DNA of 64,000 bases from Acanthococcus lagerstroemiae. Lineage: Eukaryota; Arthropoda; Insecta; Hemiptera; Eriococcidae. The position numbers and the translations under genes were made by a program. The notes below the pieces were generated by a model, which was given only the letters and a program-made list of their open reading frames with translations, did not search any database and was not told where the DNA came from. Positions within the stretch are counted from its first letter, which is position 1; each line of letters starts with the position of its first letter. Location: NCBI GenBank assembly GCA_031841125.1, contig CM063111.1, positions 55,427,535-55,491,534 of the forward strand, written 5' to 3'. Positions 12,015 through 20,969 of the stretch are shown here, one piece after another.

Positions 12015-12145
12015 AGGTGCAGTTTCCTCTTACACAATCACTGGGCAGTGGGCATGGGTGCTTCAGCGGTTATCTTAACCGTTGGAACAAGGTACCCAGC
12101 CACTGCTCACATTGCCCTGCAGAGGTTGATGACGCGCAGCGTACC
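12015..12145 (+). pseudogene. R1-clade LINE, 3' continuation after the inserted LINE
   Basis: The frame opens with FPLTQSLGSGHGCFSGYLNR and continues CSHC...EVDDAQRT. This is the LTQxLTGHGCFxxYLxR and CxxC...DDxxHT zinc-knuckle segment that follows the HGEL motif in R1-like proteins. HGEL is where the plus-strand element breaks at 10397-10402, so the two fragments are halves of one element split by the LINE at 10403-12014. This half is cut off at about 12140 by the inverted-repeat element. Confidence 0.75.
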
Positions 12146-12467
12146 AGTTTGCCCCCTCCCCCACTTGGCTACGCCCATAACAATCTGTTGGGTACCCTAC
12201 TATAGAATAGACCTCGGATTATGTATGTATATCAACAATAGTCAACAATTTGCCCATAAGATATAACGTTGTGCTGTTAAGGAACAGTCACGTGTTCTCA
12301 GAATTCAGGGTCATTTCCTATCCATGGGCAAATCGCTGTTTCCTATTGTTGATTGTAGATCATCTCAAGTCCACCATACCAAGTCTTCAACGGAATCTTG
12401 GAATGCTCAAGACTCAATATAAAAACATAAGAATTAGTTATGGCTCGTGGATGCCCAGTTAACGTTT

Positions 12468-12992
12468 TAATTTTAGGCTCTTCCGCAAATCTTTCAGCAC
12501 TAGGGTCCAGTGTTGTGCCGTAAAATTTTGTTTTTTACTTTGCATATTTTCTACGCGTAAAATACCAGGTAAAATACATGTGTAGAGAACTGAAGTTTTG
12601 TACGTTGTCTGTAAAATATGTAAAAAACTGTAATGCACTCGAAAATCCAGCAGATGCTACTTTATGTTTTTGACAAGGTTTTCTAGGTTTTTTACGTAGT
12701 TTACGTCAGCTACCTTTTTTACATGGTTTTATACACTGAAACGTAAAAGACTGTTCTTTACGCGTAGAGGCACAACACTGCTAGGGTCAGATCAGCAGTC
12801 CTACCTCTTGCAAATACAAGCTTTTAACAATCGCAAACACTTCTACATGTGTCCATCTTCACTCCGTTAACCATGAGATGAAGAAAAACATGTGCAGAAG
12901 TGTTTGCGATTGTTAAAAGCTTGTATTGGCAAGAGGTAGAAGAGTTGGTCTGACCCTAGTGATGAAAAATTTGTGGAAGAGCCTAAAACTGA
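12468..12992. mobile_element. Foldback element interrupted by a MITE
   Basis: Left arm 12468-12507 plus 12789-12853 pairs with right arm 12888-12992. Landmarks are TTTTAGGCTCTTCC, CACTAGGGTC and a long block around CAAGCTTTTAACAATCGCAA. Removing the hAT MITE at 12508-12780 and one TSD copy restores a continuous left arm, showing the foldback is older than the MITE. Confidence 0.8.
12508..12780. mobile_element. hAT-type MITE with perfect TSD
   Basis: A 273-bp insertion with perfect 12-bp ends CAGTGTTGTGCC and GGCACAACACTG. It is flanked on both sides by CTAGGGTC (12500-12507 and 12781-12788), an exact 8-bp TSD. Inside, ACGCGTA boxes lie near each end and the rest is T-rich. An 8-bp TSD and a CAGTG start fit the hAT superfamily. 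The perfect TSD implies a fairly recent insertion. Confidence 0.92.
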
Positions 12993-13179
12993 AAAGTTAA
13001 GTATAGGTATCCAGGAAGTCATTGACCAGAATGGTTGGCGCATTCCTATAATCTGTGCTAAGGCGGTCTGATCATTGCTTAATACTCTCAACACGCGTAG
13101 CTGTTCCCCGGCATTCCTCTCCGAGTATCGTTGGGTGCTAGCGCTGTCTCTACGATGGTCGTCTCTACGAAGGTCAAAC

Positions 13180-13285
13180 TGCACTACCTCTTCTCCGGGT
13201 TTCCTTCTTTTTTTCTCTCCTTTTTATTATAATAACTCGATCGTAAACTAAATAGTATGCCCGAAACAAGGGTGGCCGAACGAGG
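13180..13285 (+). repeat. Direct copy of the 15428-15535 segment
   Basis: About 105 bp here is nearly identical to 15428-15535, including CTCGATCGTAAACTAAATAG and GGTGGCCGAACGAGGATAC. Both copies are on the same strand, 2.25 kb apart. The 15.4-kb copy lies in non-repetitive DNA and may be the source. No TSD or element ends are visible. Confidence 0.85.
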
Positions 13286-13529
13286 ATACTAAAGCGACCG
13301 GCTTCGAAATACCCCCGACAGGGCTCCTCCACCGTTACCACCTGTCTGCGTCGCCACATTTTCCAAGACGAGGAGGTAAGGGCTGAGTGAAGAGGAAGCG
13401 CGTCCGGCTGTAAGGACCTGAAATTTCCAGGCTAGTGCTCGGGGAGTGCGAACCTTGGTCAGTAGGGAACCTCATGGTGGCCCTAGCAGGACGCGCGCAC
13501 CGGAAGCGGCACGGTGAAGTGGGGGCTCG

Positions 13530-13652
13530 GGTCAGCCTCAAAGCGTCCCTCCGGCCACTGATGCAATACTCGAAAGGGTAGTTTCCAGGGCCGGGGATGC
13601 GGTGCCTTAGAGACCACTTTGGCATGCTTGCATCGGCATATGCCCCATTACA
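13530..13652 (+). repeat. R1-like element 3' end
   Basis: Closely related to the reverse complement of 29461-29593 through the shared core ATACTCGAAAGGGTAGTTTC and the terminal GGCATGC-TGCATCG block. The same terminal block ends the R1-like element at about 46040-46075. This is therefore the 3' UTR end of a + strand element of that family, detached from coding sequence. Confidence 0.7.
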
Positions 13653-14009
13653 CCATAACTTATTCCAAATTTCATGATTAAGAAAACCAAACTTTGCGAT
13701 TTGAGGTTAACAAACTGTTTTCATTGAGTCTTGAGCATTCTAAGATTCCGTTGAAGACTTGGTATGGTGGGCTTGAGATGATCTACAATCAACAATAGGA
13801 AACAGCTATTTGCCCATAGGAAATGACCCTGAATTCTGAGAACACGTGACTGTTCCTTAACAGCAAAACGTTATATCTTATGGGCAAATTATTGACTATT
13901 GTTGATATACATACATAATCCGAGGTCTATTCTATAGCAGGGTACTCAAAAGAATGTCACGGGCGTAGCCAGGTGGGGGAGGAGACAAACTGGGGCGCTT
14001 GCCCCAGTA

Positions 14010-14630
14010 GACAGAGATTGAATTTGTATTGTAGTGTGCGTTACCCGACATTAATAGATATCTCAGCCGTAAAATAATAAAAAGTATGTATGTTTTTCGA
14101 AAATTCCACGCAGTTTCGCGATTATCTCGATAAATATGTTTTCTAAAGAAAAGTTGTATAGAACCTTTTTACAGAAAATTTAACGAAGAACATTTTATTA
14201 CATCTGCATTTTGGTCGTAAAGTGAATATTTTTTGAGATAACTACGATTTAGCGAGTGAAGATCGGTTATGGAAGAAAAAATAATAAAATCCACGTTCCT
14301 CGAAACTTTTACACATTATTGCGATTATCTACGTAAATATGCGTTTTAGAGAAAAGTTGTATAGAATTTTTTTATAGGAAATTCAACAATGAACATTTTA
14401 TATTGTACGCATTTCGGTCCTGAAGTTGCTATGTTTCGAGATATTCGCAGTTTTTTTTTTTGTAAAATCTCAGTATTACATGTAACTTTACGGTTAAAGC
14501 GACACAGGTTAATGACCTCAGATTGAACTGAAATTTTGTATAGCGAGTTTCTAGGGCCATTGGAACAAATTTCAGTGCGACCCTAATCAGTTGGCGAAAA
14601 CTAGTAAAATAAGGGACACCCTAATGACTA
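14010..14630. repeat. DNA-transposon remnant with two ~203-bp internal repeats
   Basis: Two related units start near 14096 and 14300. Each contains GCGATTATCT-(C/A)-G-TAAATATG, GAAAAGTTGTATAGAA and GAACATTTTAT in the same order. The right edge GGGACACCCTAATG (about 14612-14625) has the look of a TIR, but a matching left end was not found. Confidence 0.55.
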
Positions 14631-14712
14631 CTGATAGGTCCCTTTTTCTGAACAGATAAACTAGTCTCTAATTTTCCAGTCCAGAGCCGACCCCTTCCAG
14701 CAGCTAGCTACT
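14620..14712 (-). repeat. Repeat shared with 34075-34168
   Basis: The reverse complement matches 34075-34168 through GCAGCTAGCTGCTGGAAG-like, CTCTGGACTGGAAAATTAGA and CCTATCAGTAGTC landmarks. In both places homology stops right after CAGTAGTC, where a different element begins. Confidence 0.7.
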
Positions 14713-16240
14713 TGTTTAATATAAAGTCAACGCGATCGCTGAGGAAGGCCGGCACGAGTGGTTCGAGTGTGGTTGAGGGGGCTGATGAGCGAGTGAGAAT
14801 ACTACCGTTCAATCTCCCGTTTTCGAGATTGGGAGACTCGTACTTCAATCTCGTCAACGAAGAAGAGCAAAGTTGTATGCGTATTTCTAATTAATTAAGT
14901 GCTTTTGTTTTTCACTCCGTTCGCCAATTCACCGAAATAGAAACGATTTAGGTACCTAATTCGATTCCCGCGTATACTCGTAAAATCGATCGCCCGCCAG
15001 AATCCGTTTTCTGCTCTCGCAACTTGTATATAAATGTAGTTTGTCAATAAGAAAACACGTACGGGTCTCGAACGCACATTTCTGTTTAAAACGGCCAATT
15101 CTGTGTGTGTGCCATTTAACGACTATAATCGGAATATACTTGGGTCGCGAATTTATTTAAGTGCCTTTCACTTCGCTCCCGAGCTAACTGTGCGACTACA
15201 ACGGTCCGATGAGACAACATCTTCGCGCGAAAAGTATCCGCGTACACTGGTGGAGCGAAAATTTCATTTCGCGATAACTCCGCCGGTCGTTCACTTCTCT
15301 CGAATTGCGAAACTTAGCGTCCTTTTTCGACCTTTCTTCGGACCGCAGAGCGCCTCCAGCCCCAGTTTTTACACCTTTTTTGGAAATATCAAGGCACAAG
15401 TCACGTTGTTACTATCTTTCTTCGCCGACCTCTTCTCCAGGTTCCCTTCTTCTTTTTTTTTCTCCTTTTTATTATAATAACTCGATCGTAAACTAAATAG
15501 TATGCCCGAAACAAGGGTGGCCGAACGAGGATACTAAAAAGTTAGACAGATTGTTATTATTTAAAGAGAAAAGAAGGGGGAAAAAAACGAGAAGGGATAC
15601 GAGAAGGAAAAAAAACCGACAAGATAACGCAAATAACCTTCTTTTCTTTATATTAGTATTTTCCTTTTCTCCTTGCGCTCACCCTGACGCAGACAAAAGC
15701 GGTATTCGCTTACGGACGAAAGGTTTCTCGTCGGCAATAACAATTTAGTCTAATGTCTTTATTAAGAAAATGCGGAGTTTCACATAAGGCTTATCAGTTT
15801 ATAGAGGAGAAAACGAGCCTCTTAAATATAAATAAACGGTAATAGCGTTATAAACATTATGTAGGTACAGATGTTGGTAATATTTGTCGAACGTTGGCGT
15901 TTGTACACGTTCGGAGCGTAACGGTCGCCGCTTTTCGAATTTTTAGTGCCGCACGCGGGTCGTTGATTCGCGATCACTCTGTACGCTTCATTTAGCCGCT
16001 GATTGGATGAACGCTGAAGCGGAGCGGAAACGTTGCGGAAAACAGTCGGCCGTGGCATGGGTCGTGGGCTGGGGCGACTTTCGTTAGAACTTTCAAACTT
16101 GGCGGCGACCGAGGGCGCTAACTTCGACTGTATTGCTTCCCCGGTGGCCGGAATGCCTGGTAAGTTCAGGCATCGGCCGTCGAACTAGTGCAGTGGTGTG
16201 CGAAAAAGATGGTCCAGTTGGAACCGAGTTGATAGTCCAG
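14713..16240. other. CpG-rich unique DNA
   Basis: Non-repetitive apart from the segment copied at 13.2 kb. A TATATAAA box occurs at about 15030. Open frames up to 124 codons exist on both strands, but none shows a domain or paired splice sites. It may be a host regulatory or 5' UTR region, which is inference from composition only. Confidence 0.35.
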
Positions 16241-16875
16241 TCATATTAGCGAATTGGCGTGGAAAAGTCGCGGAACTCGGGCTATCTTGCCCGGCTGGTC
16301 CGCGGGGGTGACGGGATGGATTCCATCTGGGCGTACGGTGAGAATGTGTTTACCACCCAACGTACCCTGTCTGGTGTAACCACCTCCTTGGCCGTTTCCC
16401 AATCCGTTCCGCTTTGCGCACAGTTGGCTCCTGGCTGCGGCTGTGTTTTCCATGATTTTTGCTCCCGGAAAGTGCGTGTCAGTGAGCTGCTCTATAGCCT
16501 CTCTCGGGGTGGTAGAAAAACCACCTGTCGGGAGTTCGAGTGGCCCCTCTTCCACCCTCCTGTTCTTACTGAGAAGTTTTTGCAGGCGTGTCGTCTCCGG
16601 TATCTTTTCTATAGATTCGCCGAAACGTTTCCACCTCTCTGTTTTAGCTTGCTTGACCGCCTTTTTATATGGTCTTTGAGCCTCATAATATAGGTCCCAG
16701 TAAGCCGGTCTATTATCTTTCAGTGCTGCCCTCAGCCTTGTTCGAGTGTCTTTCCTACGTTTCCCCAACTCTGCTGTCCACCAGATGGTTTTGCGCGATT
16801 TTATCATCTTAGGCTCACAGTTCTTCTCGTAAGCGTCCCTGAGTGACGTAGTTTTATACCAGTCGCATTAATACA
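16241..16875 (-). pseudogene. Jockey-like LINE, linker between endonuclease and RT
   Basis: The minus strand has a 188-codon open frame with TIWWTAELGKRRKDTRTRLR, PYKKAVKQAKTERWKRFGES and GGFSTTPREAIEQLTDTHFP. This is the basic segment that in Jockey-like polyproteins lies between the endonuclease and RT domains. Homology runs upstream to about 16862 (YKTTSLRDAYEKNCEPKM). The frame degrades after FPGAK and no RT follows in this orientation. The RT of a similar element starts 0.3 kb away on the opposite strand, so a single element was probably broken and inverted, or two copies landed head to head. Confidence 0.7.
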
Positions 16876-17099
16876 ACCATTATCCCGAATCGTGAGTGTT
16901 TTTTCTGTGCCGCGAACTGATCAATTTGACCGCCCGAACTCTTTGAAAAATGTGATCGGCGACGAGGCACGCCCCTCGACCAACTACGAGGCATTCCGGT
17001 CGTTCTGGAACCGCCGGGTCCCGTTACCCAACGGCTGAACAGTCTGCTTACAGACAGGACTAGAGACCATAGTGGGACCGTGCATCATTAGCCCTAAGG

Positions 17100-18300
17100 C
17101 GCATTCCAAAATCGTGGAGGTGTGTGAAAGTGGTGTTTTTGCCTAAATCAGGCAGAGACCCCTGTAAGGCCAAATTCTACAGGCCGATAAGTCTTTCATC
17201 ATTCATGCTAAAACCTTGGAAAGGCTGAGAGACACCTAAGAGAGGTTATCCTGAAATGGTTCCCACTACATGAGAACCAGCACGCATATAGGGCAGGCAG
17301 ATCATTAGAATCATCACTGTACTCACTTGTTACAGCAATCGAGAGAGAAATGACTGGCGGAGATTATGTCCTGGCAACATTCATGGATATACAGGGAGCG
17401 TTTGACGCGACCTCTCATGAATCCATAGAAACAGCCCTGAGGGAAAGGGAAGTGAAAGAAAGCTTAATAAACTGGATTGTATCTATGCTAAAAGGCAGGG
17501 AGATCCGGATAACATACCAACAAGAACGGATCCATGCAACTACCATCAGGGGCTGCCCACAAGGGGGAGTACTCTCTCCCCTACTGTGGAGCCTGGTGGT
17601 GGACAGCTTGCTGGAGAAATGGTGTGTGAAAAAGGGGTTATCGATAAACCCAGACAAAACTGAGATCACTCTTTTTACCCGCAAAAGGTAAGGCAAGGAG
17701 TTGATCATGGTGCAATACAAGGGAAGACCGTTATCCCTCATAGGAAAGGTGAAGTACTTAGGAGTATATCTTGATGAAAAACTCTCCTGGAGGGATCACG
17801 TCTCAGATAAAATAAGAAAAGGGATTGAGGCTCTTTGGACTTGCCGCACCTACGTCGGCCGGACCTGGGAACTCTCTCCCAAAATGATGCACTGGATATA
17901 CATATACCGGTGTAATACGCCCCAGAATTACATGTCCGGCCATTGTGTGGTGGGGCCGGGTCCACCTGGCTAAAGTCACAGAGGAACAAGACCACCTGCA
18001 AAGGCTCGTGTGCGTGATGACAACAGGGGCAATGAGTACAGTGCCGACAAAGGCATTGGAAAGGCTCTCAACTTGCCACCACTTCACACTGCTATAGAAG
18101 CAGCGGCCATATTGGGGCTTATCGTCTGGGTCAACCAAACCTTCAGGCCTAAAAGACAGGCCTCAGAAGGATATGGGAGATGGCGGAGACGATAGACAAA
18201 TGCTTTGGGATGCCAAAGGATAGAATTGCGATGGAACACTTCTTAGACAAGCCGTACCGTGCGCTAATACCCTCGCGGGAGGCTTGGGAAAAGAGGTGGC
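17100..18300 (+). pseudogene. Jockey-like LINE RT with the catalytic box deleted
   Basis: The + strand reads VVFLPKSGRD...FYRPISLSSFML, then ATFMDIQGAFDATS (RT motif A, with D), and RGCPQGGVLSPLLWSLVVDS. It jumps directly to WCVKKGLSINPDKTEITLFT and then VKYLGVYLDEKLSWRDHV. In relatives about 40-50 residues containing the FADD/YADD active site lie between the LLW and WC blocks, so an internal in-frame deletion removed it. Frameshifts lie near 17200 and 17690-17700. The C-terminal MEHFLDKPYRALIPSREAW block ends near 18290. It is inactive. Confidence 0.8.
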
Positions 18301-18389
18301 CAAGCGAATAATGGTCTGCATTCGCACTGTTGCGCCATCTTCCGACTCCCGAGCGCGCATCAGAAGGTCATTACTAAGGTGAGTCCCAC

Positions 18390-20190
18390 TGAGCCCACAG
18401 TGCTTTCAACTCTCGTGACTGATCTGAGATTTCCTGCCACTGCGGTCTTTCACCTGCTTGCTTTGCTCGCAGAATCCGGCCGGCAATTTTGCTCCCCAGC
18501 TGATCTTTCTTCTGTGCATCACTAAACTCCAGTGAAACTCACTTGATGGACGCGAGTTCTTTCTTTTCCAGTCGCTGACAAAACCAGCAGTCGACCGGGT
18601 ACGGTTGCCTCGATAGTCCATCCGCATTTCAGTGGCTTTTGCCTTTCCAGAACTGTATTTCAGAGGATTACTCCTGCACCTGCTGAAGCCACCTCGCAAT
18701 CTGTCCTTCTGGATATTCGAAGAACAGGAGCCACTGTAACGCTGAATGGTCAGTCCGGAGAGTAAATTTCTGGCCATACAAATACTTGTGAAACGGGCGC
18801 AAAGTCTTGAGTACAGCGAGAAGCTCTGTCCTAGTGACACAGTAGTTCCGCTCAGGGCGCGAAAGAGACTCCCTGTGGTATGCAATGACGCGCTCATTCC
18901 CATCTTCCTGTTGGGCAATTACGCCTCTAATGACTATGTCGCTGGCATCTGTGTCCATCATGAACGGCTGCTCCTGCTTTCCGAAAGCCAAGACTGGAGC
19001 CGTACACAACAGCTTCTTCAGCTTCTCAGAAGCTTCCGTGCACTCGTTGGTCCAGACAAATTCCCGGTGGTCTTCCGTTAGCTGATGCAGCGGTTGGGCA
19101 ATGCCAGCAAAGTCTCAGATGTACCTTCGGCAATAAGAACAGAATTCGAGGAAGCTCCTAGTCTGACGCTTGTCCGCTGGAACCGGTCATTTTTCCACTG
19201 CAGATAGTTTGTCTGGATCCTTCCAGATTCCTGTATTCTATATGACATGGCCCAAAAATCGTACCTCCTTCTAGGCCAAGGAACACTTCTTGGGTGATAG
19301 CTTCAACTCTGCACTCTGAGACCTGGAAAACACCTGTCTGACCATATCTAGGTGTTGCTGTACAGTAGATCCTCCGAAGATGGCCGCATTGGACTGCTTG
19401 GTGGTAACCACTCTTCAAAAGGTCCACTGTGGTATACCACTCGCTTCCATCCTGTAGATCCGGCGTGTCGTCGATTAGCGGCAATGTGTAACTGTCTTTC
19501 CGAGTCACATCATTCAGCCGACGATAATACGTACACGACCGCGTAGTACCAACCGTCTTTGGTACCAGCTCGATGGTGGATGTCCATGGACTTGGAGATG
19601 GCTTAATAACACCTTGTCTGTGCCGATCGTTGATCATCTGGTTGACTTCCTCTTGTCTTGCTAACAGAACTCTCCGAGGGTGTTGCTTGATTGGCGGACT
19701 GTCCCGGTATCTATCCGATGTGGTACTAAACCTGTCCGGCCATCGTCGCTGTTCTCGGCAAAGATCTTCCGATAATCTTTCAGAAGAGCCTCCATAACCT
19801 TGCTCTGTGATCTCTTCAGATCTCGGGTTACATCTGTGGCCTATTGGTCAAATTCCGACTATGCTGTTTTGTCCTTTGATGTTGAAACGATCCATCTCTT
19901 CGGCAGTTTCCTGGCTTCTGTCTCATGTAGCTGTCTGGGCCCAAGGTGGGTAGCCTTCTCGAACTTTGCGACCCGATCTCGATACTTCAGGATCTGCTGT
20001 TCAGCGTCAGTGATTAATCCATTATGCATTATCATGTGCCAGTCTGTGATCGCAGCATCTTGAATAGTGATCACCAGAAACTCTTGCTCGAGGAGGACTT
20101 CCGTCAGCTTGACTTCAGTTGCTCCCATTATTTTTCCCATGTATCCGAGCCTGGTAAATCATGCCCAGAGGTAGAAGACATTCAAGGCCC
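18390..20190 (-). pseudogene. Ty3/gypsy LTR-retrotransposon pol fragment
   Basis: Reading leftward on the minus strand: a protease-end segment (KLTEVLLEQEFLVITIQDAA, about 20140-19970), then RT start blocks GVIKPSPSPWTSTIELVPK and EWYTTVDLLKSGYHQAV. Then come LKLSPKK and FLGHVI...DPDKLSAVEK, TAPVLAFGKQEQPFMMDTDA (start of RNase H), TRTELLAVLKTLRPFHKYLY and LRTDHSALQWLLFFEYPEGQ. A linker with NADGLSR toward the integrase ends near 18390. The stretch between GYHQ and the HLDMVRQVF segment is missing, so the YxDD active site is deleted, and there are several frameshifts. No LTR, integrase or envelope was seen. It is an old internal fragment. Confidence 0.85.
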
Positions 20191-20319
20191 GACAAGAGTT
20201 GTGATCATGGTCGTGACTGAACAGACTGGAGTACGGTCTGACTGGTCTGCGCGACTTCGTCGATGCGGAAGTAGAGGCCGCGCGCGACTCGTATCCTCTT
20301 TTTTTTCGCACCCAAGGGC

Positions 20320-20960
20320 GCGAAATTTCATGCTAAAGTTAATTATTAACTGCAATAATTCAATTGCGACGGGCGCCTTTAATTAAAAATAACCTGTTCT
20401 CGATAGCGCGATAATGTGCCTACAACGTTGGAAATTATTGCCATTAGGCACAGGCCAGCGGTTCCATAATCGCGCGCGCCAACTCACTCGCTAACACGGG
20501 GAAATCGAATTAACGTGAATTCAGCGTGTATATTGTTCGCCCTGTACGCCAGCGTTTTTAATTAAAACATTTTCCCCCTCATATTTTTAATAAACATCGC
20601 GCCCGAGATCTAAAAATGAAATATAAAAAAAAAACTGCGGATTTTTCATCCAGAAATTCATTTTGTTTGGATAACGTCCGATGTGCTGACGGGGCAGGAT
20701 TTGACGTGGCGTTTCTGTGCACCCGATTGCGGGCTTTTGGCGAGCGAGTGAATTGAGGTGCATAAGGATTCGCTTCAGAAATGAGTGCACACGTGGGACA
20801 TTGTTCACGCAATCGCATGGAAGTTTCTAGTCCTTGCCCGATTGAAGTATTCTCAGCTTCCTCTGTTTGTGTTATTCTTTCTAGGGTAGAGTCTGTATAA
20901 TGACAAAAACAAATTTATGATGGGACTTTTTGAAAATTCTTGTCGGTTGCTCTTCACCTG
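20320..20960. other. Unassigned, CpG-rich then AT-rich
   Basis: Contains TTAATTAAAA boxes and a GCGCGCGC stretch around 20470. It has no recognisable coding or mobile feature and looks like unique host DNA. Confidence 0.35.
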
Positions 20961-20969
20961 GTACTGCAG

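Larger units (their letters stand above)
12137..14003. mobile_element. Large inverted-repeat element with ~285-bp arms
   Basis: Left arm 12137-12420 matches the reverse complement of right arm 13718-14003. Shared landmarks are CCAGTTTG, TCCCCCAC-TGGCTACGCCC, GTACCCT-CTATAGAATAG, the run from ATATCAACAATAGTCAA to GAATTCAGGGTCATTTCCTA, and ATTGAGTCTTGAGCATTC. A GGCGTAGCC-containing end is common among insect hAT-like elements. The interior has accumulated a foldback (12468-12992), a hAT MITE, a copy of a 15.4-kb host segment and an R1 3' end. No transposase is visible, so it is non-autonomous. Confidence 0.75.

Noticed and set aside
14770..14800. CTGATGAGCGAG as another hammerhead core
   Set aside because: No GAAA box or complementary flanks in range. 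The same applies to CTGATGAG at about 40117 and 58862.
15020..15110. tRNA or RNA polymerase III gene near GGGTCTCGAACGCAC
   Set aside because: Only a B-box-like phrase. No acceptor stem, A box or cloverleaf could be drawn.
18390..20190. Endogenous retrovirus with envelope
   Set aside because: Only protease-end, RT and RNase H traces are visible. No env or LTR was found, so it is described simply as a Ty3/gypsy pol fragment.
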